64,000 nt of DNA from Citrobacter telavivensis (GTDB lineage: Bacteria; Pseudomonadota; Gammaproteobacteria; Enterobacterales; Enterobacteriaceae): the NCBI GenBank assembly GCA_009363175.1, contig CP045205.1, positions 5,270,001-5,334,000 of the forward strand, written 5' to 3'. Each line of letters starts with the position of its first letter. Positions within the stretch are counted from its first letter, which is position 1. This document shows, piece after piece, positions 17,333 to 25,374 of this stretch. Below the pieces are notes generated by a model. It saw only the letters and a list, made by a program, of their open reading frames with translations. It was not told the origin of the DNA and did not search any database. The position numbers were made by a program, and so were the translations under genes.

Positions 17333-17699
17333 GCTGTCATGCCGGATGATACGGTTCATCCGGCACTTCATCATATGCTTTGCGGATAACCTTCGTTTCA
17401 ATTCGTAAAAGATTGAGTGATAACGCTCTCATATTTAAAGTTTTTTTTACCTCGCTCCTATTTTCGTTTTCGATAGATAAAAACGACTTAACCATTTGAA
17501 AGTTAAAAGAAACAATCCAGTATAAAATAAAGTTATATTTTCGTTTTGATAAAAGAGAAACCTACCGAAAGCGCCACCGGTTTTAATGCGATAATCCCCT
17601 CATTTTTCCCCCTTTGACTTTCCCCTTTGTTAAACAGAATATTCAATGGCTTCTGTAATTTACCTCACCGACATTCTGACCCGAATAAAGAGGGAAGTT
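17333..17699. promoter_or_regulatory. Upstream region of the ABC operon with AgaR-type motifs
   Basis: A 367-bp AT-rich interval. A GCCGGATGA/TCATCCGGC palindrome at 17341-17364 follows tagH and may end or protect its transcript. Two TTTTCGTTTT motifs, at 17461-17470 and about 17538-17547, match the core of motifs found upstream of agaR, kbaZ and agaS. They lie 150-240 bp before the ABC binding-protein gene and are candidate operators for the DeoR-type repressors. No -10/-35 pair was assigned. Confidence 0.5.
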
Positions 17700-18959
17700 A
17701 TGTATACCTTAAATAAGAATAATGTCGCCCTGGCATGCCTTTTTACATGTTTACTGACGGCACCGGCTATCGCCAGTGCTGAAGGCCAGACGACAGATAA
17801 ACCCATTAAATTACGCTACACGCTGTGGGATCGAAATCAACTTCCCGGCGAACAGCAACTGGTTAATGAGTTTGAAAAAAATAACCCCGGTGTGAAAGTT
17901 GAAATCGAGCTAACGCCTTATGATCAATATTTCATAAAACTCAGTTCAGCGGTCGGGGGAAATGTTGCGCCGGATGTATTCTGGATGAATATGCCGAATT
18001 TTCAGCAGTACGTTAAAAACGGTATGCTGGAACCACTGACCCCTTATTTAAAAGATAAATCATCGCCCAACCTTGATGACTTTGTGAAAAGTTCCGTCGA
18101 TGCTTATCAGTTCCAGTCAAAACAATACGCTATACCTCGTGATATCGACGCCATTGCCGTCTGGTATAACAAAAAAATGTTTGATCAGGCGGGCGTGGCT
18201 TATCCCGATAAAAACTGGACGTGGGACGATTTAAAACAGAAATCAGAACAGCTACGTAAAAAACTGGATCAACAATCTTATCCACTGGCAATGGAATTCA
18301 GCAGCGGTCAGGACAGCTATTTTAACCTGCTGTTACAGGCCGGCGATAAGATTGTCCTGCCCGAGGGTAAAACGGATGTTGCCAATGACAACGCGATCGC
18401 GGTGTATCGCGACGTTCAGGGTATGCTGAAAGCGGGACTGATCCAGCCCCCAGGTGAAATGGAAGCATCCGATGTCTTCCAGTCCAGCAGAGTCGCAATG
18501 GTCTACGCGGGCTCATGGTGGGCGCTACCCTTCTCACAAAACGAACTGATCAAAGATCATATTGGCGTAGTCCCGATGCCCAAAATGGCAGAACTGGCTG
18601 GCGTCTCGCATAGCCTGGCATTCGCCATGTCGGCCAAAAGCCAACATAAAGAAGCGGCCTGGAAGTTCATTGAATTTATGAGTTCTGAACATGCCCAGCA
18701 AACGCTGGCTGCGGGTAAAGTGGTGATTCCGGCCAATCAGAAAGTCGCCAAAGCGTGGGCTGAAGGCTTTAAGGATATCGATGTCTCCGCCTATATCGAT
18801 TCACTGGCGTTTTCCCATAAATATCCCACTGCCGGTTCCAATACCGCGAAATGGAATAGCATTCTTAACGATGGGCTGAAGAAAGTCTGGATGGGGAATG
18901 ATCCGCAACAAGTGATGCCCGGTGTTGCAAAACGCGTTGAGCGTGAAATGCAGAAATAA
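17700..18959 (+). CDS. ABC transporter sugar-binding protein (CUT1 family)
   Basis: A periplasmic solute-binding protein of 419 residues, start ATG 17700 after AGAGGGAA; an in-frame ATG 18 codons upstream lacks a good ribosome site. The signal peptide has a short charged start, the hydrophobic ALACLFTCLLTAPA and a predicted cleavage after ASA near residue 27. The mature part has the CUT1/MalE fold pattern: LRYTLWDRNQLPGEQQLVNEF, then PDVFWMNMPNFQQY, and a C-terminal WKFIEFMSSEHAQ. It begins an operon with two permeases, an ATPase, a dehydrogenase and a kinase, so the ligand is an oligosaccharide or sugar derivative; which one cannot be told. Confidence 0.88.
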   Translation: MYTLNKNNVALACLFTCLLTAPAIASAEGQTTDKPIKLRYTLWDRNQLPGEQQLVNEFEKNNPGVKVEIELTPYDQYFIKLSSAVGGNVAPDVFWMNMPNFQQYVKNGMLEPLTPYLKDKSSPNLDDFVKSSVDAYQFQSKQYAIPRDIDAIAVWYNKKMFDQAGVAYPDKNWTWDDLKQKSEQLRKKLDQQSYPLAMEFSSGQDSYFNLLLQAGDKIVLPEGKTDVANDNAIAVYRDVQGMLKAGLIQPPGEMEASDVFQSSRVAMVYAGSWWALPFSQNELIKDHIGVVPMPKMAELAGVSHSLAFAMSAKSQHKEAAWKFIEFMSSEHAQQTLAAGKVVIPANQKVAKAWAEGFKDIDVSAYIDSLAFSHKYPTAGSNTAKWNSILNDGLKKVWMGNDPQQVMPGVAKRVEREMQK

Positions 18960-18963
18960 TATT

Positions 18964-18982
18964 GAGGGAGCCCGGCTCCCTC
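18964..18982 (+). repeat. Short stable hairpin after the binding-protein gene
   Basis: GAGGGAGC-CCG-GCTCCCTC forms an eight-bp GC-rich stem with a three-base loop, seven bases after the stop codon. There is no T-run, so it is more likely an mRNA-stabilising or attenuating hairpin than a terminator. That would raise the amount of binding protein over permease, as at malE-malF. Confidence 0.65.
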
Positions 18983-19039
18983 TCACCTCTCCTGCGTAAA
19001 CCCATTTATTGTTTGTAAAGTGAGCATCCCGGAGTCTGT

Positions 19040-19984
19040 ATGAGCTATTCAGATGAAGCGACATCTCCGCCGTTATCGGCCAGGGAACCCAATAAGAAAT
19101 CCCTGACCCGACTGGAAAAAGAAGAACGTTTCTGGGGGTGGATAATGATTCTGCCGCTACTGGCGGGATTAGTTATTTTTTACTTTACGCCGTTCTTCCA
19201 GAACGTATTTTACAGTTTTACCGATCTGGGCGAATTTCAGATCTGGACGACAATCAGTCTGGATAATTACATTAATTTATTCAGCGATGATGAATTCCGC
19301 TCAGCCATATTTAACACGCTGGCCTACGTCTTTATTTGTGTACCGGCGATCACGGTACTGTCTTTACTGCTGGCCATTGGTTTAAACCAGGCGATTCGTG
19401 GTCAATGGTTGTTCCGCACGCTGTTATTTCTTCCGGCCGTCACAATGCCAGCCGCCATTGCGATGGTCTGGCAGTGGTTGATGAACCGTAATTTCGGTTT
19501 GCTCAATCAGATCCTGGCCTATTTCGATATCCCTGCCATCGGTTGGCTGTCCGATCCGGATATTGTCCGTCTGAGCGCGTCACTGGTCATTATCTGGTCG
19601 GCTATTGCCCTGAAGATGATCATTCTACTCGCCGGACTGCAGGGGATCCCCAGGCAAATCTATGAAGCTATGTCTCTGGATGGCATCAGTAAACTGCGCG
19701 GCTTCTGGTCAATTACCCTGCCGTTGATGATCCCGACGCTGTTTTTTGTTCTGGTGATCTCGTTTATCGAAACGCTGCAAATATTCGATGTGGTGTATCT
19801 GCTGTTTGGCAGTTCTTCCATGGTGGACGATCAGACCATGACCATCGCTTATCTCTTTTATAAATATGCCTTTATCTACCATGAAAAAGGGTACGCCTCA
19901 GCGATTGCCGTGGTGATTTTCGTTATCACGATGGTACTGACCCTGCTGCAAGTATGGATAGGCAAACGGCTTAAGGCACAGTAA
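19040..19984 (+). CDS. ABC sugar transporter permease, MalF-like
   Basis: An inner-membrane permease of 314 residues with about six membrane helices. The cytoplasmic coupling (EAA) motif that contacts the ATPase is EAMSLDGISKLRGFWSITLP in the C-terminal third. The N-terminus (about 1-35) is polar and charged, then WIMILPLLAGLVIFYF starts the first helix, as in UgpA/MalF types. It begins 80 bp after the binding-protein gene and is followed 10 bp later by the second permease. It forms the transmembrane pore with that partner. Confidence 0.9.
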   Translation: MSYSDEATSPPLSAREPNKKSLTRLEKEERFWGWIMILPLLAGLVIFYFTPFFQNVFYSFTDLGEFQIWTTISLDNYINLFSDDEFRSAIFNTLAYVFICVPAITVLSLLLAIGLNQAIRGQWLFRTLLFLPAVTMPAAIAMVWQWLMNRNFGLLNQILAYFDIPAIGWLSDPDIVRLSASLVIIWSAIALKMIILLAGLQGIPRQIYEAMSLDGISKLRGFWSITLPLMIPTLFFVLVISFIETLQIFDVVYLLFGSSSMVDDQTMTIAYLFYKYAFIYHEKGYASAIAVVIFVITMVLTLLQVWIGKRLKAQ

Positions 19985-19994
19985 GGCAACCACT

Positions 19995-20819
19995 ATGTTC
20001 ATGACAAAACGTGATAAATGGCTGATTTATGGCCTGATGATCCTGGCAACGCTGGTCACGGTGGTTCCCTTTCTCTGGATGATAATCACCTCGTTTAAAA
20101 CCCAGGCGGAAAGTATTGCCTTCCCGCCAATCCTGCTGCCCGCCAATCCGGGGTTTCAGGCGTACGATAAAATCTTGCATGAGATGCCGTTTGGCAGCTT
20201 TTATTTTAACTCGATCGTTTCCACGCTGGTCATCGTCATCTTACAGACGCTGATTGCCGCGATGGCGGCGTATGGCTTCTCCCGCCTGCGTTTTAAAGGG
20301 CGCGATATCCTCTTTATGCTCTGCATTTCGATTCTGATGGTCCCCGGACAGATCTTTTTGATCCCGCAGTTTTTAACGATCGAAAAAATAGGCCTGCTGA
20401 ACTCGATTCCCGGTCTGGTGCTGCCGGGGTTATTCAGTATTTATAGCGCTTTTTTATTGCGTCAGTTTTTTCTGTCCGTACCGAAAGAACTGGAAGAAGC
20501 GGCAATTATGGATGGATATAACCATTTAACGATCTTTTTCAAAATCATGCTGCCGCTGATTAAACCCGGGCTTATCGCCTGCGTCATTATTAACGGGTTG
20601 TGGAGCTGGAATAACTTAATGTGGCCGCTCATCGTCAATACGTCGATGGACAAAATGACGCTGCCAGTAGGACTGGCCTCGCTTTCCGGCCGTTCAGGGG
20701 TGGAGTACCCCATGCTCATGGCCGGGGCGTTACTCGCGATTATCCCCATGTTGTTACTTTATATTTTCTTCCAGCGCTATTTCATTCGTGGCATCGCCGG
20801 TGCCGGAATTAAAGGATAA
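19995..20819 (+). CDS. ABC sugar transporter permease, MalG-like
   Basis: The second membrane subunit, 274 residues, start MFMTKRDKW at 19995 (a second ATG lies two codons in). About six hydrophobic helices are visible, with the EAA coupling loop EEAAIMDGYNHLTIFFKI and then LPLIKPG near residue 185. LWSWNNLMWPLIV is typical of CUT1 MalG/UgpE-type subunits. The stop is 11 bp before the ATPase gene. It pairs with the upstream permease to carry the sugar across the inner membrane. Confidence 0.9.
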   Translation: MFMTKRDKWLIYGLMILATLVTVVPFLWMIITSFKTQAESIAFPPILLPANPGFQAYDKILHEMPFGSFYFNSIVSTLVIVILQTLIAAMAAYGFSRLRFKGRDILFMLCISILMVPGQIFLIPQFLTIEKIGLLNSIPGLVLPGLFSIYSAFLLRQFFLSVPKELEEAAIMDGYNHLTIFFKIMLPLIKPGLIACVIINGLWSWNNLMWPLIVNTSMDKMTLPVGLASLSGRSGVEYPMLMAGALLAIIPMLLLYIFFQRYFIRGIAGAGIKG

Positions 20820-20830
20820 GGGGCATTGTT

Positions 20831-21943
20831 ATGTCAGGCATTCAATTACAGTCAGTAGGCAAAATCTATCCGAATGGCTTCCAGGCGATTCATGGCGTTG
20901 ATCTTGAAATTCATGATGGCGAATTTATGGTTTTTGTCGGGCCGTCCGGCTGCGCAAAATCAACATTGCTGCGCATGATCGCCGGACTGGAAGATATTAC
21001 TCAGGGTCATATTTCAATTGGCAAACGGTGCGTCAACGATCTGCTGCCAAAAGAGCGCGGCGTGGCGATGGTCTTTCAAAATTACGCCCTCTATCCCCAC
21101 ATGACTATCTACAAAAATATGGCGTTCAGCCTGCAGGGCAAAATGAACAAGCAGGAGATTGATGTTCGCGTACGGGACGCCGCGCGCAAACTGGAAATCG
21201 AAACGCTACTCGACAAAAAGCCCGGTCAGCTTTCAGGGGGACAGTGCCAGCGCGTGGCCGTTGGCAGGGCCATTGTTCGTAAGCCTGAAGTGTTTTTGTT
21301 TGATGAGCCGCTGTCCAATCTCGACGCCAAACTGCGCGTGTCCATGCGCGTGCGCCTGACGGAACTTCATCGCCAGCTGCGTCACGAAGGTGTGAACGCG
21401 ACGATGGTGTATGTCACCCACGATCAGATTGAAGCAATGACCATGGGAGACCGCATTTGTGTACTCAACGGCGGACGGATTATGCAGGTCGACACCCCGG
21501 GCAATATCTACCATCAGCCAAAAAATAAATTCGTGGCGGGTTTCATCGGTAACCCGGCAATGAATATTCATCTTCTGGCACTCGATCCCGATACGCGCGG
21601 ACTCCGTCTGGATGACGCGCTGATCCTGCCCTTAACCGCACGACTCGCCTCCCAACTGGCGGATTATCCGCACGACAGCGTCTGGTTTGGCATCCGGCCA
21701 GAGGCGATTCAGTTGGCGCAGCACAACGATCCTGCGGCGTTCGACGCCCGGGTAACCAACGTGGAAAGAATGGGCAATGAAGATCTCCTGCATTTCAATA
21801 TCGGCGCACAGCTAATGATCTTGCGAGTCAATTCGTCACCGGACTGGAACCCTCTCCCCGGCGAATCGATCAAGGTGAAATTCAATCTTGACGCCGCCTT
21901 TTTGTTCGACAAGCAGGATGAAGAAAATTTAGCCAGGTCCTGA
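20831..21943 (+). CDS. ABC sugar transporter ATPase, MalK/UgpC-like
   Basis: 370 residues: nucleotide-binding domain (about 1-235) plus a C-terminal OB-type regulatory region, as in MalK. The Walker A reads GPSGCAKST at 37-45, so residue 42 is alanine where nearly all relatives have glycine before the catalytic K43; codon GCA is clear. The signature is LSGGQCQRVAVGRA (usually GQRQRV), Walker B VFLFDEPLSNLD, and the switch histidine lies in VTHDQIEAM. It energises the two upstream permeases. The Walker A change may lower activity or be a lineage variant. Confidence 0.92.
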   Translation: MSGIQLQSVGKIYPNGFQAIHGVDLEIHDGEFMVFVGPSGCAKSTLLRMIAGLEDITQGHISIGKRCVNDLLPKERGVAMVFQNYALYPHMTIYKNMAFSLQGKMNKQEIDVRVRDAARKLEIETLLDKKPGQLSGGQCQRVAVGRAIVRKPEVFLFDEPLSNLDAKLRVSMRVRLTELHRQLRHEGVNATMVYVTHDQIEAMTMGDRICVLNGGRIMQVDTPGNIYHQPKNKFVAGFIGNPAMNIHLLALDPDTRGLRLDDALILPLTARLASQLADYPHDSVWFGIRPEAIQLAQHNDPAAFDARVTNVERMGNEDLLHFNIGAQLMILRVNSSPDWNPLPGESIKVKFNLDAAFLFDKQDEENLARS

Positions 21944-22047
21944 TGTCGCGTACGTCATTGGCTGGCGCAAAAAATATCCGTTTGTTTTTTCATGCCCCAC
22001 GACGCAGAACAACGCGAATTCAGGCGAGGGCAAAATGAGAGGTTTAT

Positions 22048-23304
22048 ATGTGTGCAAAGAAAGTGACCGTATTAGTGGTTGGCGCAGGCGCGCGCGGCGA
22101 AATATATTCTCGTTACGCGCTTGAACATCCGGACCGTATGCAGGTTGTCGGCGTGGCAGAGCCCAGAGAGGCGTATCGCCAACAATTTGTCGCTCAGCAT
22201 AATATTGAGCAGGAAAATATCTTTAACGACTGGAAAGCGGCGGCGGCTCGTCCGCGAATGGCAGACGTCGTGCTGATCTGCACTCAGGATACAATGCACA
22301 AAGAGCCTGCCATCGCGTTTGCCGACCTCGGCTATCATATTTTACTGGAAAAGCCTCTCGCCCCCACGCCGGAAGATTGTCGCACCATCATTGCTGCGGT
22401 GAAGCGCAACAACGTTTTATTGGGTGTCGCCCACGTTCTGCGCTACACCCGCTACACGCAGAAACTCAAGTCCCTGCTCGACAGCGGGGTGATTGGCGAT
22501 ATTGTCAGCATGCAGCATCTCGAGCCGGTGGGTTACTGGCACCAGGCGCACTCTTTCGTGCGCGGTAACTGGCGTAATGAAGCGGAATCGTCGTTTATGC
22601 TGCTACAAAAATCCTGCCACGATATGGACTGGATCCGCTACATCATGGGCGACCACTGTCAGGATGTGACCTCATTTGGCAACCTGAGCCATTTCGTGAA
22701 GGAGAACCAGCCGGAGGGTGCCGCCGATCGCTGCCTGGATTGCCAGGTTGAAGCGACCTGCCCCTGGTCAGCCTGCAAAATTTATCTTGGCGAGGATCAC
22801 AAATGCACGCCGCATTTCCGTCGCGTGCTGACGGCGGATCCCACAGAGGAAAACGTCCGCCAGGCGCTGCGCGAGGGGCCGTATGGCCGCTGTGTTTATC
22901 GCTGTGATAACGACGTGGTGGATCATCAGGTGGTCAACTTACGCTTTGCCCATCAACAAACCGTCACGTTCACCATGACCGCCTTTACCCGCATGGAAGA
23001 TCGAAAGACGCGGCTTTTCGGTACGAAAGGTTATCTCGAGGGCAATGGCGAGCAGATCCGGGTGTTTGATTTTCTGACGGACCGCGAGACGGTCTACGCG
23101 ATCGAAGAGATCGCCGCAGGCACACAAACCCAGATGGGAGGCCACGGCGGCGGTGACTACTATCTGATGGATCGCTTTATTCACGCCGTGATGGCGGGCG
23201 ATCAAAGTATGATTCTCTCCGGCCCCGATGAAGCACTGGAAAGTCACTTAATGGTCTTTGCCGCAGAGCGCGCTCGCAAGGAAAACTGTCTGGTTACACT
23301 GTGA
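22048..23304 (+). CDS. Gfo/Idh/MocA-family oxidoreductase with a cysteine cluster
   Basis: 418 residues. An N-terminal Rossmann domain (VVGAGARG at 10-17, EKP with K102 at 101-103) would bind NAD(P), followed by the C-terminal beta-sheet domain with CHDMDW at 190-195 and GGHGGGD near residue 360. Between about 229 and 286 are seven cysteines (229, 232, 238, 243, 253, 282, 286), including CLDC and CPWSACKIY, suggestive of a structural metal site. It lies 104 bp after the ABC ATPase gene and 18 bp before the ROK kinase. Likely roles are oxidation of the imported sugar or redox-assisted glycoside cleavage as in GH109-type members. The substrate is unknown. Confidence 0.82.
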   Translation: MCAKKVTVLVVGAGARGEIYSRYALEHPDRMQVVGVAEPREAYRQQFVAQHNIEQENIFNDWKAAAARPRMADVVLICTQDTMHKEPAIAFADLGYHILLEKPLAPTPEDCRTIIAAVKRNNVLLGVAHVLRYTRYTQKLKSLLDSGVIGDIVSMQHLEPVGYWHQAHSFVRGNWRNEAESSFMLLQKSCHDMDWIRYIMGDHCQDVTSFGNLSHFVKENQPEGAADRCLDCQVEATCPWSACKIYLGEDHKCTPHFRRVLTADPTEENVRQALREGPYGRCVYRCDNDVVDHQVVNLRFAHQQTVTFTMTAFTRMEDRKTRLFGTKGYLEGNGEQIRVFDFLTDRETVYAIEEIAAGTQTQMGGHGGGDYYLMDRFIHAVMAGDQSMILSGPDEALESHLMVFAAERARKENCLVTL

Positions 23305-23322
23305 AGTTCGAGGAGATGTGGC

Positions 23323-24243
23323 ATGTTTTACGGTGTTGATATTGGTGGCACAAAAACTGAAATTGTCGCCTTTGATAAGGAAATGCAGGTTCGCTGGCGC
23401 AAGCGCGTGGCCACGCCGGTTCAGGATTACGAACTCTTTCTCTCGACTTTTACCTCGCTTATCGATACAGCCGACTGGGCAACGGGGATGCAGGGCAAAA
23501 TCGGTATTGGCATGCCCGGATTGATGGACAGGCATACCGGAAAGCTGCTGTCGTCGAATGTCCCCTGCCTGACCGGGCGTCAGGTGATGAACGATCTGGC
23601 GCATCGACTCAACCGCTCGGTGGCGCTGGATAATGACTGTTGCTGCTTCGCGCTGTCGGAAGCGCATACTCATCAGGCTCGTCAGTTCTCACGAATTTTT
23701 GGTGCGATTATCGGCACCGGCATGGGGGGAGGACTGGTGATCGACGGGCAGTTATATCGTGGGCGCAATCGGATGGCCAGCGAGTTTGGTCATCTACCGC
23801 TCCCCGCCACCTTTATGCGTCGCTATAACCTGCCGGAAATCAAGTGCGGCTGCGGCCTACAGGGCTGTCTGGAGCGCTACCAGTCCGGGCCCGGTTTACT
23901 CTGGCTGCATAAGCACTTAAGCGGTGAGCAGCTCAAAATGGAGACGCTGCTGGAAAACTACCGTCATGGCAACGCCAGCGCCGTCGCCACCGTTGAGGCG
24001 TGGATTGATATGCTGGGCTGTACGCTGGCGCAACTGCAGCTCATTCTGGACGTCGACGCCTTTGTTCTGGGGGGAGGTGTCTCCAACATTGAGGAAATTT
24101 ACACCCTACTGCCGGGTGCCATGTCGCGCTACCTCTTCCCCGGACTGGCTCCCGCTAACGTCTTCCCGGCCGTGCATGGCGCGTCCAGCGGCGTACGCGG
24201 TGCTGCTCTGTTGCTGGTCGAACAGGATGCGCTGATGCACTAA
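23323..24243 (+). CDS. ROK-family sugar kinase, NagK-like
   Basis: 306 residues, resembling N-acetylglucosamine kinase NagK across its length. The phosphate-binding DIGGTKT is at 6-12 and the catalytic base D105 lies in ALDNDCCCF. The glycine-rich IIGTGMGGGLV is near 129-139. The ROK zinc site comprises H157 (EFGHLPLP) with C175, C177 and C182 (CGCGLQGC). It would phosphorylate an unmodified hexose or N-acetylhexosamine delivered by the ABC importer, probably at O6. The last gene of the operon, it ends at a strong terminator. Adjacent aga genes make GalNAc or GlcNAc an attractive substrate, but that is inference. Confidence 0.85.
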   Translation: MFYGVDIGGTKTEIVAFDKEMQVRWRKRVATPVQDYELFLSTFTSLIDTADWATGMQGKIGIGMPGLMDRHTGKLLSSNVPCLTGRQVMNDLAHRLNRSVALDNDCCCFALSEAHTHQARQFSRIFGAIIGTGMGGGLVIDGQLYRGRNRMASEFGHLPLPATFMRRYNLPEIKCGCGLQGCLERYQSGPGLLWLHKHLSGEQLKMETLLENYRHGNASAVATVEAWIDMLGCTLAQLQLILDVDAFVLGGGVSNIEEIYTLLPGAMSRYLFPGLAPANVFPAVHGASSGVRGAALLLVEQDALMH

Positions 24244-24280
24244 GACGTCGCCGGCAAAAACGCGTTTTGCCGGCGACGTC
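24244..24280. terminator. Perfect 16-bp inverted repeat between convergent genes
   Basis: GACGTCGCCGGCAAAA, loop ACGCG, TTTTGCCGGCGACGTC. It starts one base after the ROK kinase stop codon and ends two bases before the stop of the convergent repressor gene. The A/T inner arms give a short T-run in both directions, so it probably ends both transcripts. Confidence 0.85.
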
Positions 24281-24282
24281 CC

Positions 24283-25053
24283 TTATTCATCCACGATAAC
24301 GACATCCACCCCCATCTGGCTGAGCGCCTGATGGTAATGCGCCGGGATACCGCTGTCGGTAATCACCCGATCAATACCGTTGATTTCACTGATCATGCAA
24401 AAACTCTTGCGGCCGAACTTACTGGAATCCGCCACCACCGTGACCTCCTGCGCCACCTGACACATCACCTGGTTAAGGTGCGCTTCTCCCGGATGCGGCG
24501 TGGTGATCCCGGCTTCCAGACAAAATCCATCGACGCCCAAAAAAAGCTTATCAAACCGATACTGTCTGAGCTGATGTTCCGCCGAAGGGCCATACAGCGA
24601 GTAAACGCTTTGCCTGACATTTCCCCCCAGGATCATGACATCCACACGTTCAAAATTGGCCAGTTCCCAGGCAATGTTCAGCGCGTTGGTCATCACCACC
24701 AGATCGCGGCGACTTTTCAGCAGCGGAGGAATAAGCGTTGTGGTCGAACCGGAATCAAGAATCAACGTGTCACCATCTTTCACAAAGCTGGCCGCCTTTT
24801 CCGCAATGCGCGATTTCACATCGCGGTTCAGTCGATCTTTATCCTGCAAGGGACGATCGAGGGCAAAATGTTGATTTAACACGGCTCCGCCATAGGAGCG
24901 CATGACGCAGCCTTTCTGCTCGAGATAACGTAAGTCATTGCGGATCGTGACGCTTGAGACGCCGAAATGCACACTGAGGGGTTCGACACGAACGCTGCCT
25001 TGATCGCATAACAGGTCAATTATTTGCTCGCGACGTCTTAAGTTATCCAGCAT
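24283..25053 (-). CDS. DeoR-family repressor, AgaR paralogue, of the ABC/ROK cassette
   Basis: 256 residues. The DeoR helix-turn-helix lies at about 6-50 with VSSVTIRNDLRYLEQKG, very like AgaR's VSTVTIRNDLAFLEKQG. The C-terminal effector domain has LILDSGSTT (sugar-phosphate loop), VVMTNALNIA, LGGNVRQ, LFLGVDGF and VVADSSKFGR. The shared recognition helix suggests an operator overlapping that of AgaR. Convergent to the ABC/ROK operon and downstream of agaR on the same strand, it probably represses the cassette; the inducer may be the ROK kinase product. E. coli K-12 lacks this gene at this locus. Confidence 0.85.
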   Translation of the reverse strand: MLDNLRRREQIIDLLCDQGSVRVEPLSVHFGVSSVTIRNDLRYLEQKGCVMRSYGGAVLNQHFALDRPLQDKDRLNRDVKSRIAEKAASFVKDGDTLILDSGSTTTLIPPLLKSRRDLVVMTNALNIAWELANFERVDVMILGGNVRQSVYSLYGPSAEHQLRQYRFDKLFLGVDGFCLEAGITTPHPGEAHLNQVMCQVAQEVTVVADSSKFGRKSFCMISEINGIDRVITDSGIPAHYHQALSQMGVDVVIVDE

Positions 25054-25374
25054 TGCTTTTGCTCCATTGCATGTTGTTATGTTTTAGCGATTTATCGCTT
25101 TCGTTTTCTTTTAAATATATTAAATCAGAAGACTTAAGGCGAATTTGTGAACACGTCTACAGCGCGGATTTTGGCAAAAACACCGCTTTTTCTTTCGTTT
25201 TATCTAAACCGAAAGTGGGAAAGGCGAAAGATCGAAAAGCGTGCAGGACAGGTGAGCGGGAGACTGGGACGAAAAATCAGTGAAAAAACGAAAGCGGGTT
25301 CGTAAAAAACCCGCTGACATTTTTCTTTTTGTTTAATTGAAGGACATCACAATTTTGAATTTTAACGACGCCAC
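25054..25374. promoter_or_regulatory. Region between the two DeoR-type genes with several CTTTCG motifs
   Basis: A 321-bp interval. CTTTCGTTTTCTTTT at about 25099-25113 and TTTCGTTTTATC at about 25193-25204, followed by inverted copies (GAAAG), lie upstream of the 24283 repressor gene, matching the core of aga operators. It thus looks autoregulated or AgaR-controlled. The agaR terminator occupies the right-hand part. No open frame is credible. Confidence 0.55.
25280..25314 (-). terminator. Terminator after agaR
   Basis: On the minus strand GCGGGTT, a seven-base loop and AACCCGC are followed by TTTCGTTTTTT, about 60 bp beyond the agaR stop. The T-rich tail also contains a CTTTCGTTTT motif. 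Confidence 0.75.

Noticed and set aside
17341..17364. Intrinsic terminator after tagH
   Set aside because: The palindrome GCCGGATGA/TCATCCGGC is real but no T-run follows, so I kept it as a REP-like element rather than a terminator.
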